Positions 1 through 10,074 of a stretch of 64,000 bases of DNA are shown in pieces. The notes beneath the pieces are model-generated. The model made no database searches, was not told where the DNA came from, and saw only the letters and a program-made list of their open reading frames with translations. The DNA comes from Sclerodactyla briareus (taxonomy: Eukaryota > Echinodermata > Holothuroidea > Dendrochirotida > Sclerodactylidae), in assembly GCA_026419785.1 (NCBI GenBank), contig JAODTK010005873.1, positions 243,744 through 307,743 on the forward strand, in the 5' to 3' direction. Every line of letters starts with the position of its first letter. Position 1 is the stretch's first letter. The translations under genes were made by a program, and so were the position numbers.

Positions 1-44
1 GTTCTGTGACATTCTTAAAATAACGGGCATGAAGACGGTTAAGG
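1..44. other. Flank left of the Polinton terminus
   Basis: Short flank before the left inverted terminus. The six bases next to the terminus (39-44, ttaagg) do not match the six bases after the right terminus (18039-18044, catact), so no target-site duplication is visible. Decay, sequence error or a later rearrangement could each explain that. Confidence 0.4.
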
Positions 45-112
45 AGTAGTAGTAAATTGGGGTACGACCCCATTCACCCAAAAAACCCAAGGTCTCTCTG
101 AAAATAAACTAG
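45..112 (+). repeat. Left terminal inverted repeat of the Polinton
   Basis: Begins AGTAGTAGTAAATTGGGG and continues with a CACCCAAAAAACCCAAGG block and a TCTCTCTGAAAATAA block. Read on the opposite strand, 18038 down to about 17969 shows the same blocks in the same order, with a few substitutions and single-base gaps. Similarity fades after about 66-70 bases. Confidence 0.75.
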
Positions 113-114
113 GG

Positions 115-950
115 GCCCAAGGTCAAATCCAGCGCACTCGTACGTGTGAAACACAATCCTTCGTGTATGTACCTATTGGTATCCAACGGAGAGAGGGCTA
201 CCTTGGTCACATGTGAAGCAAGATGAATGAATCGGGATAAAGGAGGGGTCTTTCATTCTGACATCTATAATCGATTTTACCTGTTACGACTGAATCATAA
301 CTTTGAATCAGCTCTTTGTGTTCACTGAGTTTGCTTGTACAGTTTATCATCTTCTCGTAATACATTACAGAATTTTCTGCGTTGGGAGCCAGGGACAAAT
401 GCAGGGCGATAGGCCAAAAAATACTCGTAAAAATATTGTGATCAGCCAAGATAATAGTACCACCAAAGCCACAAAACAGCTGCAACTGAAGTTTTATGGA
501 CTACTGGCAGGTACGCCTAGTGGCGAGTTCTTGACTGCATACAAAAAATAAGACTGGGGTTTTTGGGCAAATCTGACAGAAGATAATGAACTGTTGGGTA
601 GGTAGACCCATGATGTGAAGCTGTCTGAATTTTCCAAAAGACAAAAATAATAGCCTTTATAATAATAAAATCGACAGTTAGGCAGTCAAAAGAGGCCACC
701 GCGGGGGACACGCATGGTTAGATAGTGCAGGCAATGGGTAGATTCAATGACTGCTGGGGAGGGTTGCTCCCAGACGTGGGTAAAGTTTGACATTCCTCAC
801 CACACATGAAGGTGATTAAGAGGTCCACCTTCCAAACGTCAGCAATTCGTAAGACTTTCTTTCATTTCATGGACTTGGCCCGTTTTTTTGGTAAAAGTAG
901 AAATTCTTCTTGAATGATGCACCATTCCTCCAGAGTTGTGAAATTCACAA
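115..950. other. Polinton interior, unassigned
   Basis: No family was recognised. The minus strand is open for 92 codons at 207-485, with another open stretch in a different frame up to about 711. The overlapping plus strand is open at 303-551. Members of the group often carry an integrase or protease near a terminus, but no zinc-binding, DDE or cysteine-protease motif could be read here. Confidence 0.3.
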
Positions 951-2510
951 ATAGTATTTAGTTTTGACTAAATTCTAATTTCATTATGTTTTTTAGTTTT
1001 AGGTTTTTCAGTGAAAATATTGTTGCCAACACAATAACACCACAGGCTAATAACAACACATTGACCAGAGCAAAATCCAAACGGGTGAAGGAATAGCTCC
1101 ACCCAATAGCGCAATACTGAAGCGCAAGTACAACTCCGCACACCTCTGAAAAGGTTTCTAGTGTAGTTATAGTAGTAATAATTTGTGTTATATTTTTATA
1201 CAGGGAAACTCTTTTATCTCTTCAGCTTCTATTTTTTTTTAAGATCAATCAATTTTCTTGGTCTGAAAGTACCCTCCTTCTGCGGTAAATTCGGATAAAT
1301 GTTTTTTGTAGGCTCCGTCATGATAAGTATCGGTTTATTTTTAAATAGTCGTATGTTTATTTTGTAATACATACCAGATTAGCCCTAAAACTAGGTGCAC
1401 AATAAACATTCATACCCTCATTGGTCGACACAACACAGACCACACAATATGAACATAATGTAGTATCTGAACCATTCATTCGGATCTATAACAATTTTCA
1501 GAGAAATAGTATGGTGTATTATTTGTAAAATCAATTTGTGCAGTAATCCCATTGGTCCTAGTGGGTTTGTATCCATATACCAAACATCATAACATTATGA
1601 TCCACCTAATTCAACTAAACCATAGGCTGTTGATTTAAAATCATCCCAATAATAGTTATCCATGATAGTCATTACAAGAATTGTGTTCCATCAGTATTTG
1701 GTACAATTTTCCCAATGAAGATTTTCCATATTCACTAATCATACTATTCATACTCTCATGGATATTTTGAATATATATTGCAGGTTGCTAATGTATTGGA
1801 ACTGCCAAATATACTAATGTATGGTTAACATTAGTTTATTCTAAAGTAATTATCAGTGGCAGCCTTTATTATTAATATCATTACATCTGAATCTTTGATG
1901 ATGAATTTCATTTCATAGTTATTCCAACGGTTTTTTCAATTTTAGTGCTCCTTTCTGTAGTATGCTACTTATAGTATGGGTCATTAACCCAATTGAATGA
2001 CACCCAACATCTTAGATGGTTTTTCCGTTAAATATATAATTGGTGGAAGATCATTTGATCACAATGTAAATAAATAGCTTTGACTGGTTGCATGTCCACT
2101 TTTCCAATGGGTTCACCATCAAAAAAACCTCTGTCTTAAGTGAAAAAAGTTGCCAATCTCAGAAAACTTAATAGAATATTTTCTGGAACTCAAGTTTCAA
2201 ATTCCATGGTATTTATTGACCCTAATCGCCACCCAAGATAAATCACTGTCTGGTGATCAAATTGCACCAGTCGATCACATTGTAAAGGCCCAGCGGACAA
2301 TGGAAAATTCACAGTAATCACTAACAACCCTATACTTATGTTTTCAACCTTTATGACTTTGTAATAACCATATTCCAAAAATATAGCTGATTTCAACGTC
2401 ATTTGTAAATTTCCGACCTATTGGTATTAGGATTGTGTTCCAAGTCAAATTACTTTTCAAATGTTTCAATTTCATAAGTAGGATTCCATTCATTTAAAAT
2501 ATATGATGTT
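951..2510 (-). pseudogene. Frameshifted minus-strand coding remnant, possibly a capsid gene
   Basis: Reads as protein on the minus strand when frames are followed across several breaks. Near 2480 a frame gives NEWNPTYEIETFEK. It passes into an open 70-codon stretch at 2402-2190, then near 2100-2070 gives AIYLHCDQM, near 1660 gives YYWDDFKSTAYGLVELGG, and near 1590 CYDVWYMDTNPLGPMG. Near 1420 there is NVYCAPSFRANLVC. At 1143-958 a 61-codon frame carries a hydrophobic stretch (VNVLLLACGVIVLATIFSL) that could be a membrane segment of a separate small protein. The beta-rich, aromatic composition and the size (about 350-500 codons) would suit a Polinton structural protein such as the double jelly-roll capsid, but that is inference from family content. 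It could also be an unrelated Polinton gene. Confidence 0.4.
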
Positions 2511-2517
2511 TTAACCA

Positions 2518-3045
2518 ATGAAAATAAAAAACATGTTACCACAGCATTTCAAAGCAATTATTAAAAAGATACAAAGTTTAGTAGTATATTTTCACCACCA
2601 GACAATAAAGAGCCTTGAGCAAAACAAGACCTTGCGAAGTCAAACTATACGTTTATCAAATACTGACACATTTGACATCGATCTACCAAATTTATTTAAA
2701 TTAGGAATACAAACGTCAATTCTGATGAGGTATATAACGATTGGAACTCAAACCGGATGCAATTTTGCAAATAGAACTCAAAACTTTGTAATTGGGAGCA
2801 ACCTCAGGATTGGTGTCAGCTATGACCACCCCCAACATACAGACAGTAGAATCAAAAGTTTCATCGTTTCAGTCTATGATCTGTGTCGAAGGCTGCTAAA
2901 AGCAAGGAGTTGTCCCAACCATTCAAAACTAGACAAATGTCGGGTAAACCGCCGGACGTATATATTCCCCGCATCTATATTCAAGAAATTGGGAACATGG
3001 AACCGACAATATTCGTGGGAAAAAGAAGACATTATTGACTTGTGA
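2518..3045 (+). CDS. 175-codon open frame, unknown; may be antisense shadow
   Basis: Longest unbroken frame in the window, opening with ATG and ending at TGA (3043-3045) at the edge of the satellite array. No signal peptide, membrane segment or known motif is visible. The C-terminal third is rich in Lys and Arg. The opposite strand also has protein-like stretches here (91 codons open at 3149-2874, and GIYTSGGLPDICLVLNGWD in another frame), and the adjoining 0.95-2.5 kb reads on the minus strand. This frame may therefore be only the complement of an upstream part of that gene. Unusually long for such broken sequence, but of unknown function. Confidence 0.3.
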   Translation: MKIKNMLPQHFKAIIKKIQSLVVYFHHQTIKSLEQNKTLRSQTIRLSNTDTFDIDLPNLFKLGIQTSILMRYITIGTQTGCNFANRTQNFVIGSNLRIGVSYDHPQHTDSRIKSFIVSVYDLCRRLLKARSCPNHSKLDKCRVNRRTYIFPASIFKKLGTWNRQYSWEKEDIIDL

Positions 3046-3109
3046 CGCGACAACGTGTATGGTGAAAGGTCATTCAAAGCCCTGTAATCGGGATGGGCAC
3101 CCCATACAG

Positions 3110-5820
3110 CCCCGGCCAAGGGGGTCCCGAAATAAGCACATGTATTCAAGATTCGACCTTAAACCCATGGCCCACCCGAAGAGGTCAAATCAGGGCAGAG
3201 GTCACACACATGCGGTCAACAATTATTATCACAATGGTGAACCAATCAGCCTTCGCAGATATTCAATTCTCCGATATAGCCAAAAAAACCAGTTTTGACC
3301 CCTAAGTGACCTCGAATGACCTTTAATGAATGACAGTTTTATTGAACATTGTTACTCTCCATTGTGATACATCCACTCCCTAGGAGCATTTGAAGTCTGA
3401 TGAACACACCCAGTGCTTATTGCAGAAAAAGTACTAAAATCCGTTTTTGACCCTAAGTGACCTGTAATGACCTTCAATGACATGGAAATTTTTAGGGTGA
3501 AAAATTGTTCACTCCATGTGATGCATCCACTCCTCGAAGATATTGCATTTCATAATGATACAGTCCAAATGTTATTGCGGAAAAAGGGGTATAAAATTGA
3601 ACTTTGACCCTTGTAACTACCAAAGTAACCGATCGAAGCGGGAGTTGTTTTCTCCATCAGCACACGAGCTCTAATCCACATATCCACAAAATAACCAGGT
3701 TCTACTTTTTTGCCCGTAACTCCTTAAATAAGCACAATTTATTCAAGATTAGACCTTTAACCACTTGACAACCCGACAGAGGTCAATTCAGGTCAGAGGT
3801 ACACACATGGAGGCAACAATTATATCACAAGGGTGAAACCATCCAGCTCGCAGATATTCAATTCTCCGATGCTAGCCATTAAAAAAAAAAACATTTTTTG
3901 ACCACTAAGGACCCCGAATGACCTTTAATGAATGACAGGTTTATGAGAATTGTACCTCCATGTGTAAAGCCACTCATAGGAGGCATTTTGCATTCTGATG
4001 TGTGTGTAACACAACCAGGCTATTGCCGAAAAAGTACTAAAATAGTTTTTGACCATAGGGGACCTTTAATGACCTTCAATGGAATGGCGGTTTTTATGAA
4101 AATTGTTACAATCCATGTGATGCATCATCCTAGAAGCATATTGCCATTCCCAATATCACTAATGGATGAACCACCAGCCTTCGCAGATATTCAATTCTCC
4201 GATTATAGCCCCAAACCAGTTTTTGACCCCTAAGTGACCCCCGAATGACCTTAAGATATGAAAGTTTTTATGAGGAATGGCTACTCTCCAAGTGAGACAA
4301 TCACTCCTAGGAGCATTTTGCATTCTGATGGACACCCAGTGCTATTGCAAGAAAAAGTGACTAAATCGTTTTTGACCCCTAAGTGACCTGTAAGACCTTC
4401 AATGACATGGCGGCTTTTGAGTAAAAATTGGTACACTCCATGTTATGCAATCACTCCTAGAAGCATATGCATTCCAATGAAACATGTCCAATGTATTGCG
4501 AGAAAAAGTTAAAATTGAACTTTGACAATTGTAACTACCAAATAAGGTCGATAGAGCGGAGTTGTTCACCTCATAAAGCACCACCAAGCTCTATCACATA
4601 TCCAAAACTAACCAGTTTCTATTTTTTGCCCGTAAGTCCTCAAATAAGCACATTTATTCAGATTCGACCTTTTCAACATGACCCACCGACAGAAGTCCAA
4701 TTCAGGTCAGAGGCCACACACATGGAGGTCAACAATTAGATAACAATGGTGGAAACCATCCGACGTCGCAGATATGCCAATTCTCAGATTATAGCCAAAA
4801 GGACAGTTTTGACCCCAAGGGACCCCGAAGGACCTTTAATGATAGACAGTTTTTATGAGAAATGGTACTCTCCATGGTACTCACTCCTAGGATGCATTTT
4901 GCATTCTGATAACACACCCAGGGCTATTGCCGAAAAAGTACTAAAATCAGTTTTGACCCTAAGGAAACCTGTAATGACCTCACTTGACATGGCGGTTTTT
5001 ATGAAAATTGTTACACTCCATTGATGCCATCCACTCGAGAAGGCTAGGGCATTCCAATGAACATGTCCGATGTAATTGAGAAAAAGGTATGAAACTCATC
5101 ATTTTGACTGATCAGGACACACCACCCCACATATGCAAACTCAGTCCACATTACCTCATGTGATCTGAGCTGAGTGAAAAATTATCAGGCTGGTAGTAGG
5201 TTACCTATTCAATGTTTCGTCAAAATCCCTAAAAGTTGAGAAAAATAATTGCAATATTATTCTAATAAGCTAACGAATATGTAAATTAAACACACATAAT
5301 GACCTACAGTGATTTCAATGCAATTCAATAAATTTATCGGGGGACTGTTAGAAGTCTACTCACAAAGTTTCGTGAGAAATCCAACAAATTTATAAATTTG
5401 CTAATTGCTATTGGGCCAACTATTATGACAATTAGTTAGCACGATAACCTCCAGTGACATCGGCCACATTAGGAAAAATTGTATCGGCAAGATAGTTGCC
5501 CTATCAACCAAGTTCATGAAAATCCAATGAAGTTTCAAATATCACATACATTCTGCAGAATTAGGCTACTTGCCAAAAAGAATGCAAACTTGACCTCGGA
5601 TGCGACCTTGTGAAATGTCACCATGTTTTTCGGCTCAACAACTACCCACAACACACCACACGTTTCGTGAAATCGCACGAACTTGAAAATTTGCGAAAAA
5701 CCTGCAAATAGAGGGCAAACAAATATACGATATAGCCACTTTCGAACTTATCCGAGATTACTCATACGGACTGTGTACCCAGGTTTTGGGTCAATCGGAT
5801 AAACTGTTAAAGAATGAGAA
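3110..5820. repeat. Satellite-like tandem array, about 150-bp period
   Basis: A landmark block (TTTTTGACCCCTAAGTGACC followed by an AATGACCTT block) recurs near 3293, 3448, 3597, 3895, 4047, 4218, 4370, 4518, 4807, 4953 and 5101. Most steps are 146-155 bases or about twice that. Longer units also repeat: the AAATAAGCACA/TTATTCAAGATT block occurs near 3133, 3725 and 4645, and a TTCGCAGATATTCAATTCTCCGA block near 3250, 3850, 4175 and 4765. From about 5200 to 5800 a second motif (GTTTCGTGAAAATC-like) recurs near 5215, 5370, 5510, 5665 and 5785, again about 150 bases apart. Copies differ largely by one-base gaps. Short frames here are not credible genes. Confidence 0.85.
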
Positions 5821-5833
5821 CGCTAACGCCTAA

Positions 5834-5885
5834 AGTTTCCGGCGGCGGCGGCGGCGGCGGAGCCGGCGGCGGCGGAGACGGCGGG
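5834..5885. repeat. GGC-rich simple repeat
   Basis: A run of GGC/GGA trinucleotides, strikingly GC-rich against AT-rich surroundings. Translation gives poly-Gly on plus and poly-Pro on minus. The short frames through it (plus 5814-6086, minus 6043-5807) owe their composition to the repeat and are not treated as genes. Confidence 0.8.
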
Positions 5886-6156
5886 CACAACGGCCAAAAC
5901 CATAATATCCCGAACCATTCAAGGGTTGCGGGGATTATAATCTTAAATGCAATTGAATTAATAATAATAGAAATGTCAGCGTATGGAGGACCTATGTCAT
6001 CGGTTTCATGGTCACAGAAATCAACTGGAAGGCAACACGTCAATACCCATAGTAATTGTTTAGCACTGATTATGCTGGGAATTTAATTTTATTAGACGGT
6101 AATTATGACACTCGTAGTTTACACATACACATGAAGGGTACACAGCTGCAACTGTA
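5886..6156. other. Unassigned spacer
   Basis: AT-rich sequence between the simple repeat and the next open frame. No motif was recognised. Confidence 0.3.
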
Positions 6157-6453
6157 ATGGCTTTTGGTAAAAAGCAACCTCGTACAGCTAGATCCCACAG
6201 TTTCTCAAACTTTCTCAGTAAAACAAGTAGAAGGGCTGGACGGGGTGTCATACCACAATCAGACGGTCTAACAGATATTGGCACGGAGACACTTCAATGT
6301 GTAGGCATGAGAACTTTGTTCTTCATTGTATTTTCAGAGGCACAAACTCAAACAAAAACAAGTATTTCGACACCTGGCACATCTCGAGATGCTAAACGAC
6401 ATGTTGTCTATATTAGAGGATTGCATGAATTCTCCAGTAGATTTACAAAGTAG
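6157..6453 (+). CDS. 98-codon open frame, unknown
   Basis: ATG-initiated frame inside the presumed Polinton. The first 45 residues are basic and Ser/Arg-rich (starts MAFGKKQPRTARSHSFSNF), as seen in small DNA-binding or virion-core proteins, but no family was recognised. The minus strand is also open over much of it (6284-6060). There are no neighbours in the same frame. Could be chance. Confidence 0.2.
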   Translation: MAFGKKQPRTARSHSFSNFLSKTSRRAGRGVIPQSDGLTDIGTETLQCVGMRTLFFIVFSEAQTQTKTSISTPGTSRDAKRHVVYIRGLHEFSSRFTK

Positions 6454-6876
6454 TTGAAATCGTATCAAGCTCACTGCAATTATGACTCGAGCACAAAGTG
6501 ACTTGTAGGCGCCGTAAAATTTAACATGATGCTAAGATCAAAATTGAGGATTGTTACCCATATAGGTTATAATGAAAAAATGAATAATGAAAACTTTCCC
6601 ATTACAGTTGCAATGCTTTTTAGAAGATCTTTAATCGTTGTTTAATACCACCACTCGGGTTGGACCTGGTTTGGGTGGCACAACACTTTAACACCTGCAA
6701 GGATGTATGTAAAAATATGCTAATAGCTAATGCTATAGCAGTTAATTACTCACCCAGGCGCGGCGAAATGTATTTTGTATTGGGGGGTCTAAGTGGCTTG
6801 TTTACTAGCTAAGCGTAGCGCCACCATTGGTTGGCAGCGACGCGGTGCACGAAATTTTTGGGTTTCAGGCCTCTAG

Positions 6877-7128
6877 ATGGCGAAAGCATTTGACGAGTGG
6901 CATGTGCTAGAATATCTAGGCATAAATACAGGTTCATGTGTGAAATTGATGAATACAAGAACAAATCAGAGAGAAAAATGCAATTTGAATAAAGTTTCTA
7001 CAAGTGGAATAAAAAAATGTCACTCCGTACGAGGTATTCATCGATCCAGCCTATTTACATTTAAAACACCCTTTCTAGTATGGTACGTGTTACAGGTTGA
7101 GATGCGCTGTCGTTTCGTGAATGTATAG
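6877..7128 (+). CDS. 83-codon open frame, unknown
   Basis: Starts with ATG after a CG-rich stretch. It contains EWHVLEYLGINTGSCVKLMN and several cysteines, with no zinc-binding spacing that can be read with confidence. It lies within the presumed Polinton. Not recognised; it may be a piece of a broken element gene. Confidence 0.2.
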   Translation: MAKAFDEWHVLEYLGINTGSCVKLMNTRTNQREKCNLNKVSTSGIKKCHSVRGIHRSSLFTFKTPFLVWYVLQVEMRCRFVNV

Positions 7129-9800
7129 ATATGCCCATGTGCATATACTTAAGCATATGTTAAAACAAACATTTGAAATTGCAAAATTTGAAGATTGACC
7201 GACCAAAAGAATTCGTACACTGTGTGGATGAGGGATGTTCCCACCGAAATTTTTATTCTTTAAATTTGGTATGCTCTTTGCTGAAAATATAGCTAACCAA
7301 TTATGGACACACATACATTACGTTTTTCAAAATGGCTCTTCATAATCGTTACTTAATTTTTACATATTCTTAACCATCTGAAGAAGAAGCATGAAGAACC
7401 GGCTGAGTAGGAACATATTTTGTCTTGAATTAATTCGAAATAGTTTCCGCCTTCGGTAATCACGTGACAAGGCATAGTACCAGCGAAATAATAAAAGGAA
7501 TAATACTGCCACCACTGTGTTAAAACGCGTAGCCTATATATACACCGAAGGGTACAATTGTTAAATTCATTTTAATTGAATCTAGACTTGTCATATTTAG
7601 TAGTAAGAATGGCTCTACGTATGACCGAATCGCAACTCGATTGATTTGATTTGATGGCGGTTGCCTGGAGCAGGATTACCAACGGGCTATGGTAATGATG
7701 TGGATATTCGACATATTGTGTGTACTAGGCTACAGTGATGGTTGCCATGGTGAGGAATGCAGAACAAGCCGTGAATATGTCAAACCGATGCGACGAGCAG
7801 TACAGGCCTTCTGCTCACGAGTATCACAGTACGGCCTTACGGGGCCGCAAAGATGCAACTGGTAGATGACTCATAGCTATAAATAGCCTCCAGAGTGCTT
7901 ATTATGATTGATTGGCACTATCAAGAATATTCTTGAAATGTTGAAATATTAATTTAACAATCAGGCGATAGCAATCTAAATACATAAATGAATGTTTTTC
8001 GAACACTCTGCAAATATGGGGGGGGGGGGCCTACACAAGCGTGCCTCCTCCATTTTTTCAATGGGGGGGCTGAGCCCCCAAGGGCCACCCCCCCCCTGGT
8101 TACGCCCCATGCCGCCACACCCCCATATTTACGACCCGGATGGAGGATATCATGCGATTAAATTCAATGATATCATCAGCTAAGCAGGATCCAACTTATC
8201 TAAGAGGGGAGACAAAACACGTTGCTAGACAGCTTTCTCGGACAAGCCCATTGAAACGCACGTCGAAAAAGCGGAACATTTGACGATCATTTGTCGCAAT
8301 TATAGCCCAGGACAGCGCCACTCAGTCGGCGTTATTTTATTTATTTACCGTTTGTTTGGAGGGGGGGGGGGGTAACACCTAACAATGCAGAGGATCATCG
8401 CGGTACTTTCTTTTGATGGTGGGCCCTTTGACTAACTTTCCTTTGCATACAAGCGAGCTTGGCGCAGTGCCATTTGCCGTCTCCATTTTTCGAGGTTAGA
8501 TCATGCTAAAAAGCGTATGATATAACTTAATTTTCATCTGTTTGGGTCCTTCTAGTGTCTACTTACTTCATTTTGTATAACGAACCGATCGCTACAACTG
8601 TCTTGTTATTTTATTCTCTGAATTGGTGGATCGGTAGTGCTCCCCACCGAAAAAGTTGGTAAAAAAAAAAAAAAGAAAAAATTGGGGCTTGTGTAAGCTC
8701 TCACTCACTTCCTCAATCCGGCAAAAACAAAATTGGTTGCTTTTTATACATTTTCTGCTTGAAAAAAATTCTCGCTTAGATTTTCTTAGGGGGCGCGCGC
8801 CGTGGGTGCGCCCCGTGAATCAGCGCCTGTTAAAATAGAAGGCAATGAAATTTATTTACGGATCGAGTCATCTTCTGCAGATGTGTATCACGGCTATAGC
8901 GATTCCTGGTTGCCCGGAGAAGGACATCCACAATATGGCGTACGAGGCCCATTTGTAATTTTTGGGGGAAAAAAATAATACATTGAAATTGAGAGTTGAC
9001 GCTGCGATAAGGACATCAACAACCGATGGTAAAGATAAAGCTATTGCCGATGTATGGGAGGACGATTACCATTCCTCCGGAATTTGAGCGGTGACAATCA
9101 TTATGACCTATTACCGAGCCGCGCCTCTATGACAGTTGAGTTATGATAACATGTAATGATTATGGTCGTGTGATTAAAGGCACAGACACGGCGCTAGTTA
9201 CGAAATGTTATAATGCAGAGATAGCAGAATGAGAGCAACCAGTCTCAAACAAAACTGGCTGTACTTATATGACAGAGTTAATTGAGACACAGAACAATTG
9301 CATTAACAAAAGGATCCACTTGGAATATAATGGAACACCCAGCAAAAAGAATTGAAGGGTATACTAACGGTAGTGCGACCCCATGAGGTGGTGGTAAGTA
9401 TGGTAGAGACCACGTAAATTGTACAATCCAAATCCATAAAGTACCACTACTAGCTAAGGCATTCCGAATCAGGTATGCGCAAAGCATGCAAAGTATCAAC
9501 ATTGGGAGAAATTGAAAACATTCGCAGGTAAGGCATGGGTGAAGAACTGATCATTTGCGGAGAAACTCTGTGGATTTTGTGAAAGAGAAATACGCTCTTT
9601 GGTTGAGACAGAGAAGAGTGATGTAATACAGATCACGGTAGTGGTAGGAGAATTGAATAGTGTGTTCGGGAAGGGTTACTACAATTCGCACTGGAAAAAG
9701 ATTTAGAACTAGGCGGTAACTCTAAATCTGTTAGATTTATGTTGTCGCATGGAGCACAGCTCAATATTAAGAATGGTAGATTTAGTTCAGCCATTTTAAC
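7129..9800. other. Polinton interior, no recognisable gene
   Basis: No frame longer than about 75 codons and no recognised motif. Contents noted: a G/C hairpin at 8012-8130, a 12-base G run near 8360-8372, A-rich runs near 8660-8680, and a phrase at 9700-9775 (SKSVRFMLSHGAQLNIKNG) that resembles half an ankyrin repeat but stands alone. Confidence 0.4.
8012..8130. repeat. Short G/C-run inverted repeat, MITE-like
   Basis: AAATATGGGGG at 8012-8024 is matched by CCCCCATATTT at 8119-8130. Between them lie further G and C runs (8068-8074, 8086-8095) and the phrase GGTTACGCCCC. It could fold into a hairpin about 119 bases long. Similar G-run/C-run pairs occur at 34219-34303 and 37662-37805, so it may belong to a short non-autonomous family. 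Confidence 0.45.
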
Positions 9801-10040
9801 AAAAAAAAAAAAAAAAAAAAAAAATAGCTATAATGATAGAGATATTATATATATATACTATATATATATATAAATTATATATTATATATATATAGATATT
9901 ATATAGATATATATATATATATATCTGTATATATATATATATATATATAATATATCCAAATATATCTATCGTTATTATATCTCATATTTAATATATATAC
10001 TATATATAATATATATCTATATATATATATATATATCTAT

Positions 10041-10071
<31 letters not shown>

Positions 10072-10074
10072 TAG
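9801..10074. repeat. Poly(A) run followed by an AT microsatellite
   Basis: A 24-base A run (9801-9824) is followed by (TA)n with interspersed ATC/GATA steps to 10074. Slippage and sequencing error are likely, so the length is unreliable. Confidence 0.9.

Noticed and set aside
3110..5820. A CRISPR-like array of regular repeats
   Set aside because: Repeats are about 150 bases, tandem, degenerate and without unique spacers, in animal-type DNA.
5807..6086. Poly-Gly or poly-Pro protein over the GGC repeat
   Set aside because: Composition comes from the simple repeat; neither strand shows coding beyond it.
9698..9790. Half an ankyrin-like repeat (SKSVRFMLSHGAQLNIKNG)
   Set aside because: A single partial repeat with no second copy before or after, in a frame with nearby stops.
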